Shown: piece by piece, positions 27,101 through 37,740 of the stretch
Position numbering within the stretch: the stretch's first letter is position 1
How the letters are laid out: each line of letters opens with the position of its first letter
NCBI RefSeq assembly: GCF_003201595.1
Contig: NZ_QJJS01000002.1
Location: 274,416 to 338,415 of the forward strand
Reading direction: 5' to 3'
From: Sphaerotilus hippei
Lineage (GTDB): Bacteria; Pseudomonadota; Gammaproteobacteria; Burkholderiales; Burkholderiaceae_C
DNA: 64,000 nt
The notes under the pieces: generated by a model
Seen by the model: only the letters and a program-made list of their open reading frames with translations
Database searches by the model: none
What the model was told of the DNA's origin: nothing
Position numbers and translations under genes: made by a program

Positions 27101-27994
27101 TCAGACGCGCTGCCAGTCGAGCCGGCCCTGGGCGAAGAGCTGGCGCACCTCGCCCGACTGCGACATCTGCTCCAGCGCGGCCTGCAGCGCCTGGGCCAGG
27201 TCCTGCGCCTCGCGCTTGACGGCCATGCCCACGGCCCAGCCGTCCCTCGGTGCCCGCGGGGTGGGCAGGCGGGTGATGGCGTAGCGGGCATCGCCGCCGA
27301 GCGTGGACTCCAGTTCCGAGCGCAGGCCGCAGGCCGCGGCCACCTCGCCGCGGCGCAGCATCTCGCAGGCCTCGACGCCGTTGCCGACCTTGGTGATCAG
27401 CTGCTCGCGCAAGGCGCCGCCGTCGGCCCCCAGCATCAGCCAGCCGCCCAGCGACAGGCCGGCCACGGCCGTCCGGTGCCGGCGCAGCGGCTCGAGGCTG
27501 TCGAGCTCGGGCAGCAGTTCGAGGTTGCGCGCGATCATCACCCGCTCGCGCCAGTAGGGCCCGAAGATCTCGACCCGCGGATTGGCCTGCATCAGCGGGC
27601 GATCCACCGGCACGTGCAGCAGCACGTCGGCCGGACCGTAGCCGAGGTAGTGACCACGCCAGACCATGTTGCGCAGGTCGTCGTTCATGTTGTCGTCGGC
27701 GGGGAAGGGCAGCATCTTCAGCGCGACGCCGAGGCTGCGCGCCAGGGCGCGGGCCATCTCGACCTCGATGCCGCGGCCCTGCAGATGGAACGGCGGCAGG
27801 TCGTTGTAGAGCCCGACCGTCAGGTGGCCGCGGGTGCGGATGCGCTCCAGTGCCGACGGCTCGTCGCTGTCGGCGGCATGCACGCTGCCCAGCAAGGCGA
27901 AGCTGCCCAGGCCGAGTGCGGTCTGTCCGGCCTGGCGCAGCCAGGTCCGGCGTGGGGTGCTGCGCGGCGGGCGCTGGCTCTGCGAGTGATCCAT
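27101..27994 (-). CDS. Periplasmic solute-binding protein of a PQQ alcohol dehydrogenase system (PedG/XoxJ-like)
   Basis: A 297-residue protein with a twin-arginine-like leader (RRTWLRQAGQTALGLGSFALLGSVHA) and a bacterial SBP_3 fold (RIRTRGHLTVGLYNDLPPF, GRGIEVEMARALARSLGV, LLHVPVDRPLMQANP). Such MoxJ/XoxJ-like proteins accompany PQQ dehydrogenases and are thought to help assemble or activate them rather than import nutrients. Its placement directly after the cytochrome c-550 gene on the same strand supports that. The two likely share the sigma-54 promoter upstream of the cytochrome gene. An amino-acid-binding role cannot be excluded. Confidence 0.78.
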   Translation of the reverse strand: MDHSQSQRPPRSTPRRTWLRQAGQTALGLGSFALLGSVHAADSDEPSALERIRTRGHLTVGLYNDLPPFHLQGRGIEVEMARALARSLGVALKMLPFPADDNMNDDLRNMVWRGHYLGYGPADVLLHVPVDRPLMQANPRVEIFGPYWRERVMIARNLELLPELDSLEPLRRHRTAVAGLSLGGWLMLGADGGALREQLITKVGNGVEACEMLRRGEVAAACGLRSELESTLGGDARYAITRLPTPRAPRDGWAVGMAVKREAQDLAQALQAALEQMSQSGEVRQLFAQGRLDWQRV

Positions 27995-28087
27995 CGGTGT
28001 CGTCTCCTCGTGCCACTGGCGGTGGCATCGTGTCGGTGGCTGTGGCGGGTCATGCGGGCGAGCCGGCGGCTCGTCCCGCCGTCGGCC

Positions 28088-28561
28088 TCACAGCGGCTTT
28101 TCGCGCCGCGTCTCCAGGTAGGACTTGATCGCCCACATGCCTTCCTGCGAGATCATGCCCTCGAACGGCGGCATGTAGACCGCGCCGTTGCGGGTGCGGC
28201 CGTTGCGCACCGTGGTCAGGAAGAACTCTTCCATCTCGTTGACGCAGGCGGTCTTCTTGCGCTCGTTGGGCGCGGTGGCGCACTCGTTGTCCAGGCGGCG
28301 CAGGTCCGGGGCGATGCCGCCGGAGATCGCCTCGATGCCGTGGCAGCGGGCGCAGTTCTGGTTGAACGCCGAGGTGCCGATGCGGATCGCCGCCTCGTTC
28401 TTGCTGTAGGGGTTGGTGCTGCGCCATTCGGCGCCCAGGGGCTGCAGGCCGGTGGTGTCGACCGCCTGGGGCGTGACGTCGCCGTGGGCGGCGGCCAGGT
28501 TGGCCACGACCGCGCAGGCCAGGGTCAGCGCCGCAGCGCGCAGGAAGTCTCCAGTTGCCAT
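28088..28561 (-). CDS. Cytochrome c-550, PedF-like
   Basis: A 157-residue periplasmic monohaem cytochrome. A signal peptide (residues 1-25) is followed by HGDVTPQAVDTTGLQPLG, the haem motif CARCH at 70-74, the ISGGIAPDL segment and a probable axial methionine in VYMPPFEG (Met130). This combination is characteristic of the PedF cytochromes that take electrons from PQQ-dependent alcohol dehydrogenases. An additional cysteine pair (C94 and C106, twelve apart) may form a disulfide. The ATG has a GGAGACGAGA site before it. A -24/-12 promoter lies 42-57 bases upstream, and an AcoR-type activator gene is divergent. Confidence 0.9.
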   Translation of the reverse strand: MATGDFLRAAALTLACAVVANLAAAHGDVTPQAVDTTGLQPLGAEWRSTNPYSKNEAAIRIGTSAFNQNCARCHGIEAISGGIAPDLRRLDNECATAPNERKKTACVNEMEEFFLTTVRNGRTRNGAVYMPPFEGMISQEGMWAIKSYLETRREKPL

Positions 28562-28602
28562 GATTCTCGTCTCCGGTGGGTTGATGTTGCTGGCATCGAA
28601 TC

Positions 28603-28618
28603 TGCAATCGCTATGCCA
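28603..28618 (-). promoter_or_regulatory. Sigma-54 (-24/-12) promoter of the cytochrome c-550 operon
   Basis: On the minus strand the bases read TGGCATAGCGATTGCA. The GG and GC dinucleotides are separated by exactly ten bases and the flanks match the TGGCAC-N5-TTGCA consensus except at one place. The predicted start is near 28592, leaving about a 30-base leader that contains the ribosome binding site. The adjacent divergent gene encodes a sigma-54 activator. Confidence 0.68.
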
Positions 28619-28856
28619 CAGCAGTGTTCGCCCGTGCCGGGGCTTTCGAGTCGAGGGTCTGTCCGGAGGGCACTGTCCTGAAATGGCGCGCAGCATCGCG
28701 CCTGTTCTAAGATCGGTGACACAGTGCAGCGGCGCTTGTTTGAATTGTCAGCAGCTGTTGCAACTGTTGCGGCGATTCAGATCAGGTGTCGTCCCGCCTC
28801 GGTACAACAGAAGAATCGTCCACCCGCCCACGGGGGTCGAACAGGAGACATGAAAC

Positions 28857-31049
<2,193 letters not shown>

Positions 31050-31067
31050 CGCGCGGGCCGGCACGGT

Positions 31068-32081
31068 TCAGCGGGTCGGCGCCGGGTCGGTGTCGAAGGC
31101 TCGGTCCTCCAGCAGCCGCCAGACCCGCTGCCGGTTCAGTTCGTGGCGCGGGTGTGCGGTCCGGTCGGCGGACAGACCGGCCAGCGTGGCCGCGGCCGCA
31201 TCGGTCTCGTGGGGCAGCCGGCCGCGTGCCTGCGCGTCGGCGACCGACTGCTCCAGCGCCTGCCAGTAGCTCAGATGGTGAGCCACGTCGGCGGCCTCGA
31301 GCCACGGGCCCTGCTCGGGCAGCCAGTGGTGGATCGGCCGGCCCTGCGGCCGCCAAGCCTGCAGCGCCCGGGTCGACTGCACCATCTCCGCCAGCCCGGC
31401 GTCCCGCAGGTCGGGCGGGCCGTCGCCCCACAGCAGGCCGTGGGCGCAGGCCAGGCCGGCCCGGGGCAGCGCCCAGACCGTGACGGGCGTGCCTTCACCC
31501 CGCTGCAGCAGCTGCCAGGAGAACGGCCCCAGCGTGCCCCGTGCGCCCTGCAGCAGGTGGTCGGGCAGGCGCACGGCGGTGCCCGGGTCGGCCGGCCGGC
31601 CGCGCCGTTCGGCCAGCCGGTTCACGCAGCGTGGGCAGCGCACGCGCATCACCGCGGCCACGTCGGCATGGGCCCAGCAGCGTGCCGGTGACAGGCCGGC
31701 CTGGCCCAGCACCAGCTCGGCCCGCGGCCAGGGCGCGATCACGTCGGTGACCGGCCCGCCCGCCAGGCGCTGCAGCCGTGCCGCGATCCGCCGGGTGTAG
31801 CGGGCGTCGGGTCCGCTGCCGAGCAGCCACAGGCGGGTGCCATGCCGGACGGCGAGCAGGTTCGAGGTGGCGCCCTGGTTGGCGGCGCTGCTGTCGCCGG
31901 GCTCGCCGTGCAGCGACCAGATTCCGCGGGCCACCGGCTGCCAACCGGGCGCTGCCGCGGCCGCCCCGGCGCCGGGGCGCGGCGCGAGGGCCAGCGCCTC
32001 GGGCGTGGCCAGCAGCAGGGCCAGACGCACCGCTGACCGAAGGATCGGGCGCCGTCCTGCTGTTTGTGTCATTTCGGGCAT
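31068..32081 (-). CDS. SoxH-like quinoprotein-associated metallo-beta-lactamase-fold protein (metal site lost)
   Basis: A 337-residue exported protein with a hydrophobic leader. Its layout resembles the SoxH-related quinoprotein relay metallohydrolases found beside PQQ dehydrogenases: an early GIWSLHGE strand, a CPRC motif in the middle and the C-terminal HHLSYWQALEQSVADAQARG helix. The place of the metal-binding HxHxDH motif reads VIAPWPRAELVLG (about 114-126), and the later GHG motif reads PEQGPW. The zinc ligands thus appear to be missing and hydrolase activity is doubtful. It is convergent with the activator gene and divergent from the ABC operon. It may act as a binding or assembly factor. 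MPEMTQTAG is taken as the start. Confidence 0.68.
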   Translation of the reverse strand: MPEMTQTAGRRPILRSAVRLALLLATPEALALAPRPGAGAAAAAPGWQPVARGIWSLHGEPGDSSAANQGATSNLLAVRHGTRLWLLGSGPDARYTRRIAARLQRLAGGPVTDVIAPWPRAELVLGQAGLSPARCWAHADVAAVMRVRCPRCVNRLAERRGRPADPGTAVRLPDHLLQGARGTLGPFSWQLLQRGEGTPVTVWALPRAGLACAHGLLWGDGPPDLRDAGLAEMVQSTRALQAWRPQGRPIHHWLPEQGPWLEAADVAHHLSYWQALEQSVADAQARGRLPHETDAAAATLAGLSADRTAHPRHELNRQRVWRLLEDRAFDTDPAPTR

Positions 32082-32228
32082 GGGCCGTGTTTCAGGATGG
32101 AGCAACTGCGGGACAAGGGGGCGGAACCGAGGGCAGACCCTAGGTCGCCAGCGAGCGTGGGCGCGGCGGGAGGCCGCAGGACGTGCTGACCCCGGGGTGT
32201 GCGGTGCTGGAGCAGCGATCCATCGTGC

Positions 32229-32244
32229 CGGCACATGACTTGCT
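32229..32244 (+). promoter_or_regulatory. Sigma-54 (-24/-12) promoter of the PQQ-associated ABC operon
   Basis: The sequence CGGCACATGACTTGCT has GG and GC separated by exactly ten bases and differs from the TGGCAC-N5-TTGCT consensus only at the first base. The expected start is near 32255, about 75 bases before the first gene of the operon. It points away from the divergent SoxH-like gene. Confidence 0.68.
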
Positions 32245-32328
32245 GTGATCCCTGCACATCGAGCCGACAGTGTGCCGCCGCAGGCCACCGACCGCACAGC
32301 AAGAGCAAACCCGCGAAGGGGCCACGTC

Positions 32329-33186
32329 ATGAAACTGATCATCCTCAAGGGGGGCGATGACGCCGTTCCTCACGGGCACGCCTGGCGCCGCCAGGCCGAG
32401 CCCAGCCGCAGCGCCGGGGCGCTGGCGCTGTCCGGCGATGCGGCCCAGTCACAGTGGGTGCTGATCAATGTGTCACCGTCGGTGGTGCATCAGCTCAACA
32501 CCGATGCCCGCCTGCTGCGCCACCGTGGCCTGGCCGACGCCAGCGCCCGCGCGGTGGTGCTGACCGACGCCCGGGTCGACCACGTGACCGGTCTGCTGAG
32601 CCTGCGCGACGGGGCGCCGATCCACCTCTACGCCACGCCCGCGGTGTTCGAGGAGTTGACTCACAGCCTGCCGGTGCTGCCGGTGCTGCAGCACTACTGC
32701 GGCGTGCACTGGCATGTGATCCCGGTGGCCGGCGAGTGCCGCGAGTCGGTCTTCCGCGTCGAGGGCCAGCCCACGCTCGAGTTCACCGCGCTGGCCACCG
32801 ACGGGCCGGTGCCGCCGCACGCCTCGCGGGCGGCCGCGCCGGCCACCGGCGAGACCATCGCGCTGGCCGTGCGTGACCTGGTGACCGGCCAGCGCGTCTT
32901 CCTCGTCAGCGGCCTGAGCCAGGCGGGGCCCGAGGCGACGGCGTGGATGCAGGAGGCCGACTGCCTGGTGGTCGGCGACACCCCCGAGAGCCCGCGCCCC
33001 GGCCGCATGGCCGAGGTCGATGCGCCGGCCGAGATCGACGTGCTGGGCCTGATGCAGGGCATCCACGCCCGCCGCAAGGTGCTGATGTGCCGCCCCGAGC
33101 AGCAGGCGCCCGCCTGTGCCCAGGTGCAACGGCTGGAGCAGTGTGGTGTCGAGGTCGCGGCCGACCGCATGGAGATCGAGCTCTAG
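32329..33186 (+). CDS. Degenerate PqqB homologue
   Basis: A 285-residue MBL-fold protein clearly related to PqqB, a protein of pyrroloquinoline quinone biosynthesis. Shared blocks are VVLTDARVDHVTGLLSLRDG, the YATPAVFEEL strand, a NVSPSVVHQL segment and the C-terminal EVAADRMEIEL. The metal-binding parts of PqqB are gone: the N-terminal CxCxxC region reads GGDDAVPHGHAW, and the usual MGHLP and HINNTNP motifs read MAEVDAP and MCRPEQQ. It is therefore unlikely to be the ordinary enzyme. It opens the operon behind a sigma-54 promoter with an AAGGGG site, so it may handle or sense PQQ. Confidence 0.75.
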   Translation: MKLIILKGGDDAVPHGHAWRRQAEPSRSAGALALSGDAAQSQWVLINVSPSVVHQLNTDARLLRHRGLADASARAVVLTDARVDHVTGLLSLRDGAPIHLYATPAVFEELTHSLPVLPVLQHYCGVHWHVIPVAGECRESVFRVEGQPTLEFTALATDGPVPPHASRAAAPATGETIALAVRDLVTGQRVFLVSGLSQAGPEATAWMQEADCLVVGDTPESPRPGRMAEVDAPAEIDVLGLMQGIHARRKVLMCRPEQQAPACAQVQRLEQCGVEVAADRMEIEL

Positions 33187-33242
33187 CCATGCGGACAAAC
33201 ACGGGGCCGACAGCGATGGACGCACCCGGTACAACCCTGGTC

Positions 33243-33977
33243 ATGTCGAACGGATCCTCATCCCTGTTGCATGTCGTCGGTCTGGTCAAGCGCTACGGCA
33301 CGAGGCCGGCGCTGGCCGGGCTGAGCGTGGACCTGGCCGCCGGCCAGATGGTGGTGCTGCTGGGTCCCAACGGGGCGGGCAAGTCCACGCTGTTCCAGGT
33401 GCTGACGGGCCTGTTCGTCGCCGACGAGGGGGAGGTCGAGGTGGCCGGCCAGTCGCTGCGCCGCTCGGCGGTGCGGGCGCTGCGTGACATCGGCGTGGTG
33501 TTCCAGCAGATGTCGCTGGACCTGGACCTGTCGGTCGAGCGCAACCTGCGTTTCCACGCCGACCTGCACGGCCTGCCACGAGCGGTGGCCACCGAGCGCC
33601 TGCAGGCCGGCTGCGCCGCGCTGGGCATCGACCAGGACCTCGGCCGGCTGGTGCGCGAGCTGTCGGGCGGCAACCGCCGCAAGGTCGAGCTGGTGCGCGC
33701 GCTGCTGCACCGGCCCCGGGTCGTGCTGATGGACGAGCCCACGGTCGGGCTCGATCCCAAGTCGCGCCGCGACCTGATGGCCGCCATCCGCGCCGACGTC
33801 GCCGAGCGCGGCAGCACGGTGCTGTGGGCCACCCACCTGGTCGAGGAGGCCGAGGCCGCCGACCGGGTGCTGGTGCTGCACCGGGGCCGGCTGCTGGCCG
33901 ACGGCACGCCGGCGCAGGTCACGGCCGCGCTGGGCGGGCCTGATCTCGAAGAGGCGTTCATCCGGGCCACCGGCTGA
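33243..33977 (+). CDS. ABC transporter ATP-binding protein of the PQQ alcohol dehydrogenase system (PedA-like)
   Basis: A 244-residue ABC ATPase with Walker A GPNGAGKST, Q loop VVFQQMSLDLDLSVERNL, signature LSGGNRRKVELVRALLHRP, Walker B VVLMDEPTVGLDP and the switch histidine in LWATHLVEEAE. This is the CcmA/NodI-like exporter class. Together with the YVTN propeller, binding protein and permease downstream it forms the transporter linked in pseudomonads to phenylethanol and other alcohol oxidation (ped genes). The ATG giving MSNGSSSLLHVVG fits family length; in-frame ATGs at 33189 and 33216 are possible and the former is only two bases from the preceding stop. Confidence 0.88.
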   Translation: MSNGSSSLLHVVGLVKRYGTRPALAGLSVDLAAGQMVVLLGPNGAGKSTLFQVLTGLFVADEGEVEVAGQSLRRSAVRALRDIGVVFQQMSLDLDLSVERNLRFHADLHGLPRAVATERLQAGCAALGIDQDLGRLVRELSGGNRRKVELVRALLHRPRVVLMDEPTVGLDPKSRRDLMAAIRADVAERGSTVLWATHLVEEAEAADRVLVLHRGRLLADGTPAQVTAALGGPDLEEAFIRATG

Positions 33978-34053
33978 ATCGATCCGCCCGGGTCCTGCGG
34001 GTCGATGCCTGGAACCTGACCGACCCATTCACACAAGCACAAGGAGACAGAAG

Positions 34054-35034
34054 ATGATGCACGACATCCTGAACACGGCCCGCACGGCCATCGCGTTCGC
34101 TGCGCTGCTGGCGGCCCAGGCCGCGACGGCCCAGGTGGCCTACGTGTCCAGCGAGAAGGACCACACGCTGACCGTGCTCGACCTCAAGACCCAGGCGGTC
34201 GTGGGCACCGTGCCGACCTGCAAGCGTCCGCGCCACATGGTCCTGACGCCGGACGGCAAGCAGCTGATGGTGGCCTGCGGCGATTCCGGCCAGGCCGACG
34301 TGATCGACCTGGCCACCCGCAAGTCGGTGCGCAGGATCGACCTGGGCGAAGACCCGGAGATCTTCGACCTCAGCCCCGATGGCAAGACCCTCTACGTCAG
34401 CAACGAGGAGGACGGCGAACTCGGTGTCGTCGACCTGGCCAGCGGCAAGCGGGTCAAGTCCATCGAGGTGGGCAAGGAGCCCGAGGGCGTGAAGGTCAGC
34501 CCGGATGGCCGGACGGTCTACGTCACCTCCGAGGTCGCCAGCATGGTGCACGTGATCGATGCCGCCAGTGGCAAGGTGACGAAGAACGTCAAGGCCGGCA
34601 AGCGGCCGCGCCGCTTCGCGATGACACCCGACGGCACCCAGCTGTGGGTGACCAACGAGCTGGGCGCCAGCGTCACCGTCATCTCCACCCGGGACCACAC
34701 CGTGCTCGACACGATCCGCTTCGAGGTCAAGGGCGCCCGGGCCGCCGACATCACGCCGGTGGGCATCACGATGAGCGCCGACGGCAAGCGCGCCTTCGTC
34801 GGTCTGGGCAAGGCCAACCATGTCGCCTTCGTCGATGTCGCCAGCCGCAAGACCACCGATCTGGTGCTGGTGGGCAAGCGGGCCTGGGGGGTCGGCCTGA
34901 ACAAGGCGCAGGACCGGCTCTACGTGGTCAACGGCCTGTCCGACGACCTGAGCATCGTCGACGTGCCGGCGGCCAAGGCGATCCGCACGGTGCCCGTCGG
35001 CCGGGTGCCGCACAGCGTGATCGTGGTGGAGTGA
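34054..35034 (+). CDS. YVTN beta-propeller protein of the PQQ-associated ABC system
   Basis: A 326-residue secreted protein with a cleavable signal peptide ending near AAQAATAQ and seven repeats of about 42 residues built on the pattern PDGKxLxVxxxxxxxVxVIDxxxxKV, for example SPDGKTLYVSNEEDGELGVVDLASGKRV. Such YVTN propellers sit in the periplasm, and a family of them is encoded beside PQQ-dependent alcohol catabolism ABC transporters. Its exact duty is unknown; binding of the quinone, a metal or the dehydrogenase are all possible. An AAGGAGAC site precedes the start, and binding-protein gene pedB-like follows after five bases. Confidence 0.9.
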   Translation: MMHDILNTARTAIAFAALLAAQAATAQVAYVSSEKDHTLTVLDLKTQAVVGTVPTCKRPRHMVLTPDGKQLMVACGDSGQADVIDLATRKSVRRIDLGEDPEIFDLSPDGKTLYVSNEEDGELGVVDLASGKRVKSIEVGKEPEGVKVSPDGRTVYVTSEVASMVHVIDAASGKVTKNVKAGKRPRRFAMTPDGTQLWVTNELGASVTVISTRDHTVLDTIRFEVKGARAADITPVGITMSADGKRAFVGLGKANHVAFVDVASRKTTDLVLVGKRAWGVGLNKAQDRLYVVNGLSDDLSIVDVPAAKAIRTVPVGRVPHSVIVVE

Positions 35035-35039
35035 TCACC

Positions 35040-36212
35040 ATGGACCGAGGCGAGGTGCGTCGATCCGCGAGCCTGCTGGTGCTGGGCCTCGGCCTGGCGG
35101 CAGGGGCTCATGCCGTGAGCTTCAAGGCGGTGCTGCTGGTGCCGGCCGACGACACGAGGCTGGAGCGCAGCCGCGTCGAGCGCGCCTACCTCGGCCACCC
35201 CACCGGGGCGGCGATCGACGGCATCCAGTCGGCGCTGAAGGAGGCCCGCCTCGAGATGGAATCCGCCGGTGCCAGCCTGAGCGTCGAGGCGGTCGAGGTG
35301 GCGACGCTCGAGGCGGTGCGCGCGGCGGCGCAGAAGGCCGAGAAGGCCGGAGCGGTGGCGCTGCTAACCGACCTGCCGGCGGCCTGGACCGTCGCGGCCG
35401 CCGACGCGGCCCGGCTGCCGGTGCTCAACCTCGGTGAGGCCTCCGACAGCCTGCGCCAGCAGGATTGCCGGGCACGCCTGCTGCATCTGGCGCCCAGCGA
35501 GCGCATGCGGGCCGACGCGCTGGCCCAGACCCTGATCTCGCGCCGCTGGCAGCAGGTGCTGCTGCTGACCGGACCGAGCCCGGCCGATGCGCTGCGCAGC
35601 GCCACCGCGCAGGCGGCCATCAAGCGCTACGGGCTCAAGCTGGTGGGCAGCAAGCCGTTCAAGCTGTCGGGTGACCCGCGCGAGCGGGACCTGGCCAACC
35701 CGCTGCTGCTGACCCAGGGTGGCCACGACGTGGTGTGGGTCGTCGACAGCGACGGCGAGTTCGCCCGCAGCCTGCCCTACCGCACCGCCACGCCGCGCCC
35801 GGTCGTCGGCGACGCCGGGCTGGTGGCGCTGGCCTGGCATGCCCAGTACGACCGTTTTGGCGCGCCCCAGGTGTCGCGGCGCTTCACGAAGTCGGCTGGC
35901 CGGCCGATGAGCGCCCACGACTGGAGCGCCTGGCTGGGCGGCAAGGCGCTGGCCGCGGCCGCCGTGGCGGCGCCCAGGGGCCCGGCGGCCGCGTTCCAGA
36001 AGGCCCTGGTCGAGGCCGAGCTGGATGGCTCCAAGGGCGTCTCGATGACCTTCCGGCCCTGGGACGGCCAGCTGCGCCAGCCGCTGCTGCTCAGCGACGG
36101 CCAGGGCGTGATCGGCACCGCCCCGGTCGACGGGGTGCAGCACCCGAAGAACAGCCTCGACACGCTCGGGGCCGACGCGCCCGAGAAGCTCTGCAAGGTG
36201 GCCCGGCCATGA
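35040..36212 (+). CDS. ABC transporter substrate-binding protein of the PQQ alcohol dehydrogenase system (PedB-like)
   Basis: A 390-residue periplasmic protein with a signal peptide (SASLLVLGLGLAAGAHA) and a type I periplasmic-binding fold: VLLVPADDTRLERSRVERAYLG, an ABC-typical LLLTGPSPADALRS region and VVWVVDSDGEFARSLPYRT. Proteins of this kind occur only in gene sets with PQQ alcohol dehydrogenases and the PedA/PedC transporter. The ATG was chosen five bases after the propeller stop. The gene ends in an ATGA overlap with the permease gene, showing tight coupling. The ligand is unknown. Confidence 0.86.
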   Translation: MDRGEVRRSASLLVLGLGLAAGAHAVSFKAVLLVPADDTRLERSRVERAYLGHPTGAAIDGIQSALKEARLEMESAGASLSVEAVEVATLEAVRAAAQKAEKAGAVALLTDLPAAWTVAAADAARLPVLNLGEASDSLRQQDCRARLLHLAPSERMRADALAQTLISRRWQQVLLLTGPSPADALRSATAQAAIKRYGLKLVGSKPFKLSGDPRERDLANPLLLTQGGHDVVWVVDSDGEFARSLPYRTATPRPVVGDAGLVALAWHAQYDRFGAPQVSRRFTKSAGRPMSAHDWSAWLGGKALAAAAVAAPRGPAAAFQKALVEAELDGSKGVSMTFRPWDGQLRQPLLLSDGQGVIGTAPVDGVQHPKNSLDTLGADAPEKLCKVARP

Positions 36213-37030
36213 TCGCCCATGCGCTGCAGGCCATGCGCGCCATCGTCGGGCGCGAGGTGGCCAAGTTCTCGCGCCAGACCGGCCGGCTGGTCTCGGCGCT
36301 GGTGCGCCCGCTGTTGTGGCTGGCCGTGTTCGCGGCCGGGTTCCGCAACGTCTTCGGCCTGGCGATCGCCGAGCCCTACGACACCTACATCCCCTACGAC
36401 CTCTACATCGCGCCGGGCCTGATCGGCATGGTGCTGCTGTTCAACGGCATGCAGTCGAGCCTGGCCATGGTCTATGACCGCGAGATGGGCCTGATGCGCC
36501 TGCTGCTGACCGCGCCGCTGCCGCGGCCGTGGATCCTGTTCTGCAAGCTGACGGCCACCGCCGTGCTGTCGCTGGCGCAGGCCGGCGCCTTCGTGGTGAT
36601 CGCCGCGCTGCTGGGCACCTCGCTGCCGGTGCTCGGCCCGCAGACGCCCCACGTGCTGCTGGCGGCGGTCAGCGCGGCGCTGATGCTGGGCGCGCTCGGG
36701 CTGCTGCTGAGCGTGCACATCCGCCAGCTCGAGAACTTCGCCGGCACGATGAACTTCGTCATCTTCCCGATGTACTTCATGTCCACCGCGCTCTATCCGC
36801 TGTGGAAGCTGGAGGAGTCGGGCGCGGGCTGGGTCTGGCAGATCGCGCGCTTCAACCCGTTCACGCACGCGGTCGAGTGGATGCGCTACGCGATGTACGG
36901 CAAGGATCCGGGCCTGTCGCCCTGGATCGTGCTGGGCACGCTGGCGCTGTGCTTCTTCGTGGCCAGCTGGGGGTATGACCCGCAGCGTGGCTTCGGCGCC
37001 CTGACCAAGCGGGGCGGGGGGCCGGCATGA
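36209..37030 (+). CDS. ABC transporter permease of the PQQ alcohol dehydrogenase system (PedC-like)
   Basis: A 273-residue ABC-2 type permease with six hydrophobic spans: PLLWLAVFAAGFRNVFG, GLIGMVLLFNGMQSSLAMVYDREMG, and the NFVIFPMYFMSTALYPLW segment with the RFNPFTHAVEWMRYAMYG motif that is standard in ABC-2 exporters. It pairs with the PedA-like ATPase to export or flip an unknown compound in support of alcohol oxidation. It overlaps both neighbours (ATGA), and the downstream neighbour is a TolQ-like channel gene, an unusual partnership. Confidence 0.88.
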   Translation: MIAHALQAMRAIVGREVAKFSRQTGRLVSALVRPLLWLAVFAAGFRNVFGLAIAEPYDTYIPYDLYIAPGLIGMVLLFNGMQSSLAMVYDREMGLMRLLLTAPLPRPWILFCKLTATAVLSLAQAGAFVVIAALLGTSLPVLGPQTPHVLLAAVSAALMLGALGLLLSVHIRQLENFAGTMNFVIFPMYFMSTALYPLWKLEESGAGWVWQIARFNPFTHAVEWMRYAMYGKDPGLSPWIVLGTLALCFFVASWGYDPQRGFGALTKRGGGPA

Positions 37031-37737
37031 GCGGCGGCATGGGCGGCCTGCTGTCGAGCGGGCGCGGGGGGAGCGGGCGGGCGGCGGTCGACGAGCCGCT
37101 GTGGCTCGAGTGGCTGACGCTGGGCGGGCTGCTCGCCTTCGCGACCTGGCTGCTGGGCGCGCGGGGGGTCTGGCACCTGCTGCTGACGTCCGACCCGACC
37201 GGGCTGACGCTGGTGATCCTGGTGGTGTTCGTCGCGGCGACGCTGTGGTGCGGCAGCCGCTCGAGGGAGCTGCAGCGCCAGCGCCGGCTGATGCTGGCCG
37301 CGGCCCGCCAGGCCCGCCACGGCGACCCGGGCGACGACGGCTGGGCCGGCGCCTACTGGGCGGCGCTGGCCGCGTCGCCGCGCGACTCCGGGGCGCCGCT
37401 GGACCTGCTGCTCGACCAGGCCCAGGGCCCGCACCACACCGCCTGGTGGGTCAACGGCATCCAGCTCAAGCTCGGCCTGCTGGGCAAGGTGATCGGCTTC
37501 TCGATGCTGGCGATCCAGATCGGCCAGATGCAGAGCTTCGACGCCGCGCAGTCGCAGGACCTGCTGCGCAGCCTGACCTCGGGCCTGGGGGTCGCGCTGC
37601 TGACGACCATGGTCGGGCTGGTGGGCAACATCCTGCTGGGGCTGCAGCTGACCCGGCTGGACCGCTACGCCGATGCGCTGGTCAGCGACTGCCAGCGCCT
37701 GGGCCTGGCGATCGGTGCGTCGCGGCAAGGGGACTGA
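37027..37737 (+). CDS. MotA/TolQ/ExbB-family proton channel protein
   Basis: A 236-residue membrane protein. A glycine-rich N-terminus precedes a span (LEWLTLGGLLAFATWLLG), a second one (GLTLVILVVFVAATLWCG), a cytoplasmic loop, and two spans with channel-family sequence: LKLGLLGKVIGFSMLAIQIGQ and LTSGLGVALLTTMVGLVGNILLG. The LGLLGxVIG and GVALLTTMVGL blocks match TolQ/ExbB. With the next protein it should form a proton-driven motor unit that energises something in the periplasm or outer membrane. Its ATG overlaps the permease stop, tying it to the ABC transporter. It is not a close match to TolQ, ExbB or MotA proper. Confidence 0.82.
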   Translation: MSGGMGGLLSSGRGGSGRAAVDEPLWLEWLTLGGLLAFATWLLGARGVWHLLLTSDPTGLTLVILVVFVAATLWCGSRSRELQRQRRLMLAAARQARHGDPGDDGWAGAYWAALAASPRDSGAPLDLLLDQAQGPHHTAWWVNGIQLKLGLLGKVIGFSMLAIQIGQMQSFDAAQSQDLLRSLTSGLGVALLTTMVGLVGNILLGLQLTRLDRYADALVSDCQRLGLAIGASRQGD

Positions 37738-37740
37738 GCC

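Noticed and set aside
33189-33242. Earlier starts for the PedA-like ATPase
   Set aside because: The extra residues have no counterpart in the family and no good ribosome binding site, though they cannot be fully excluded.
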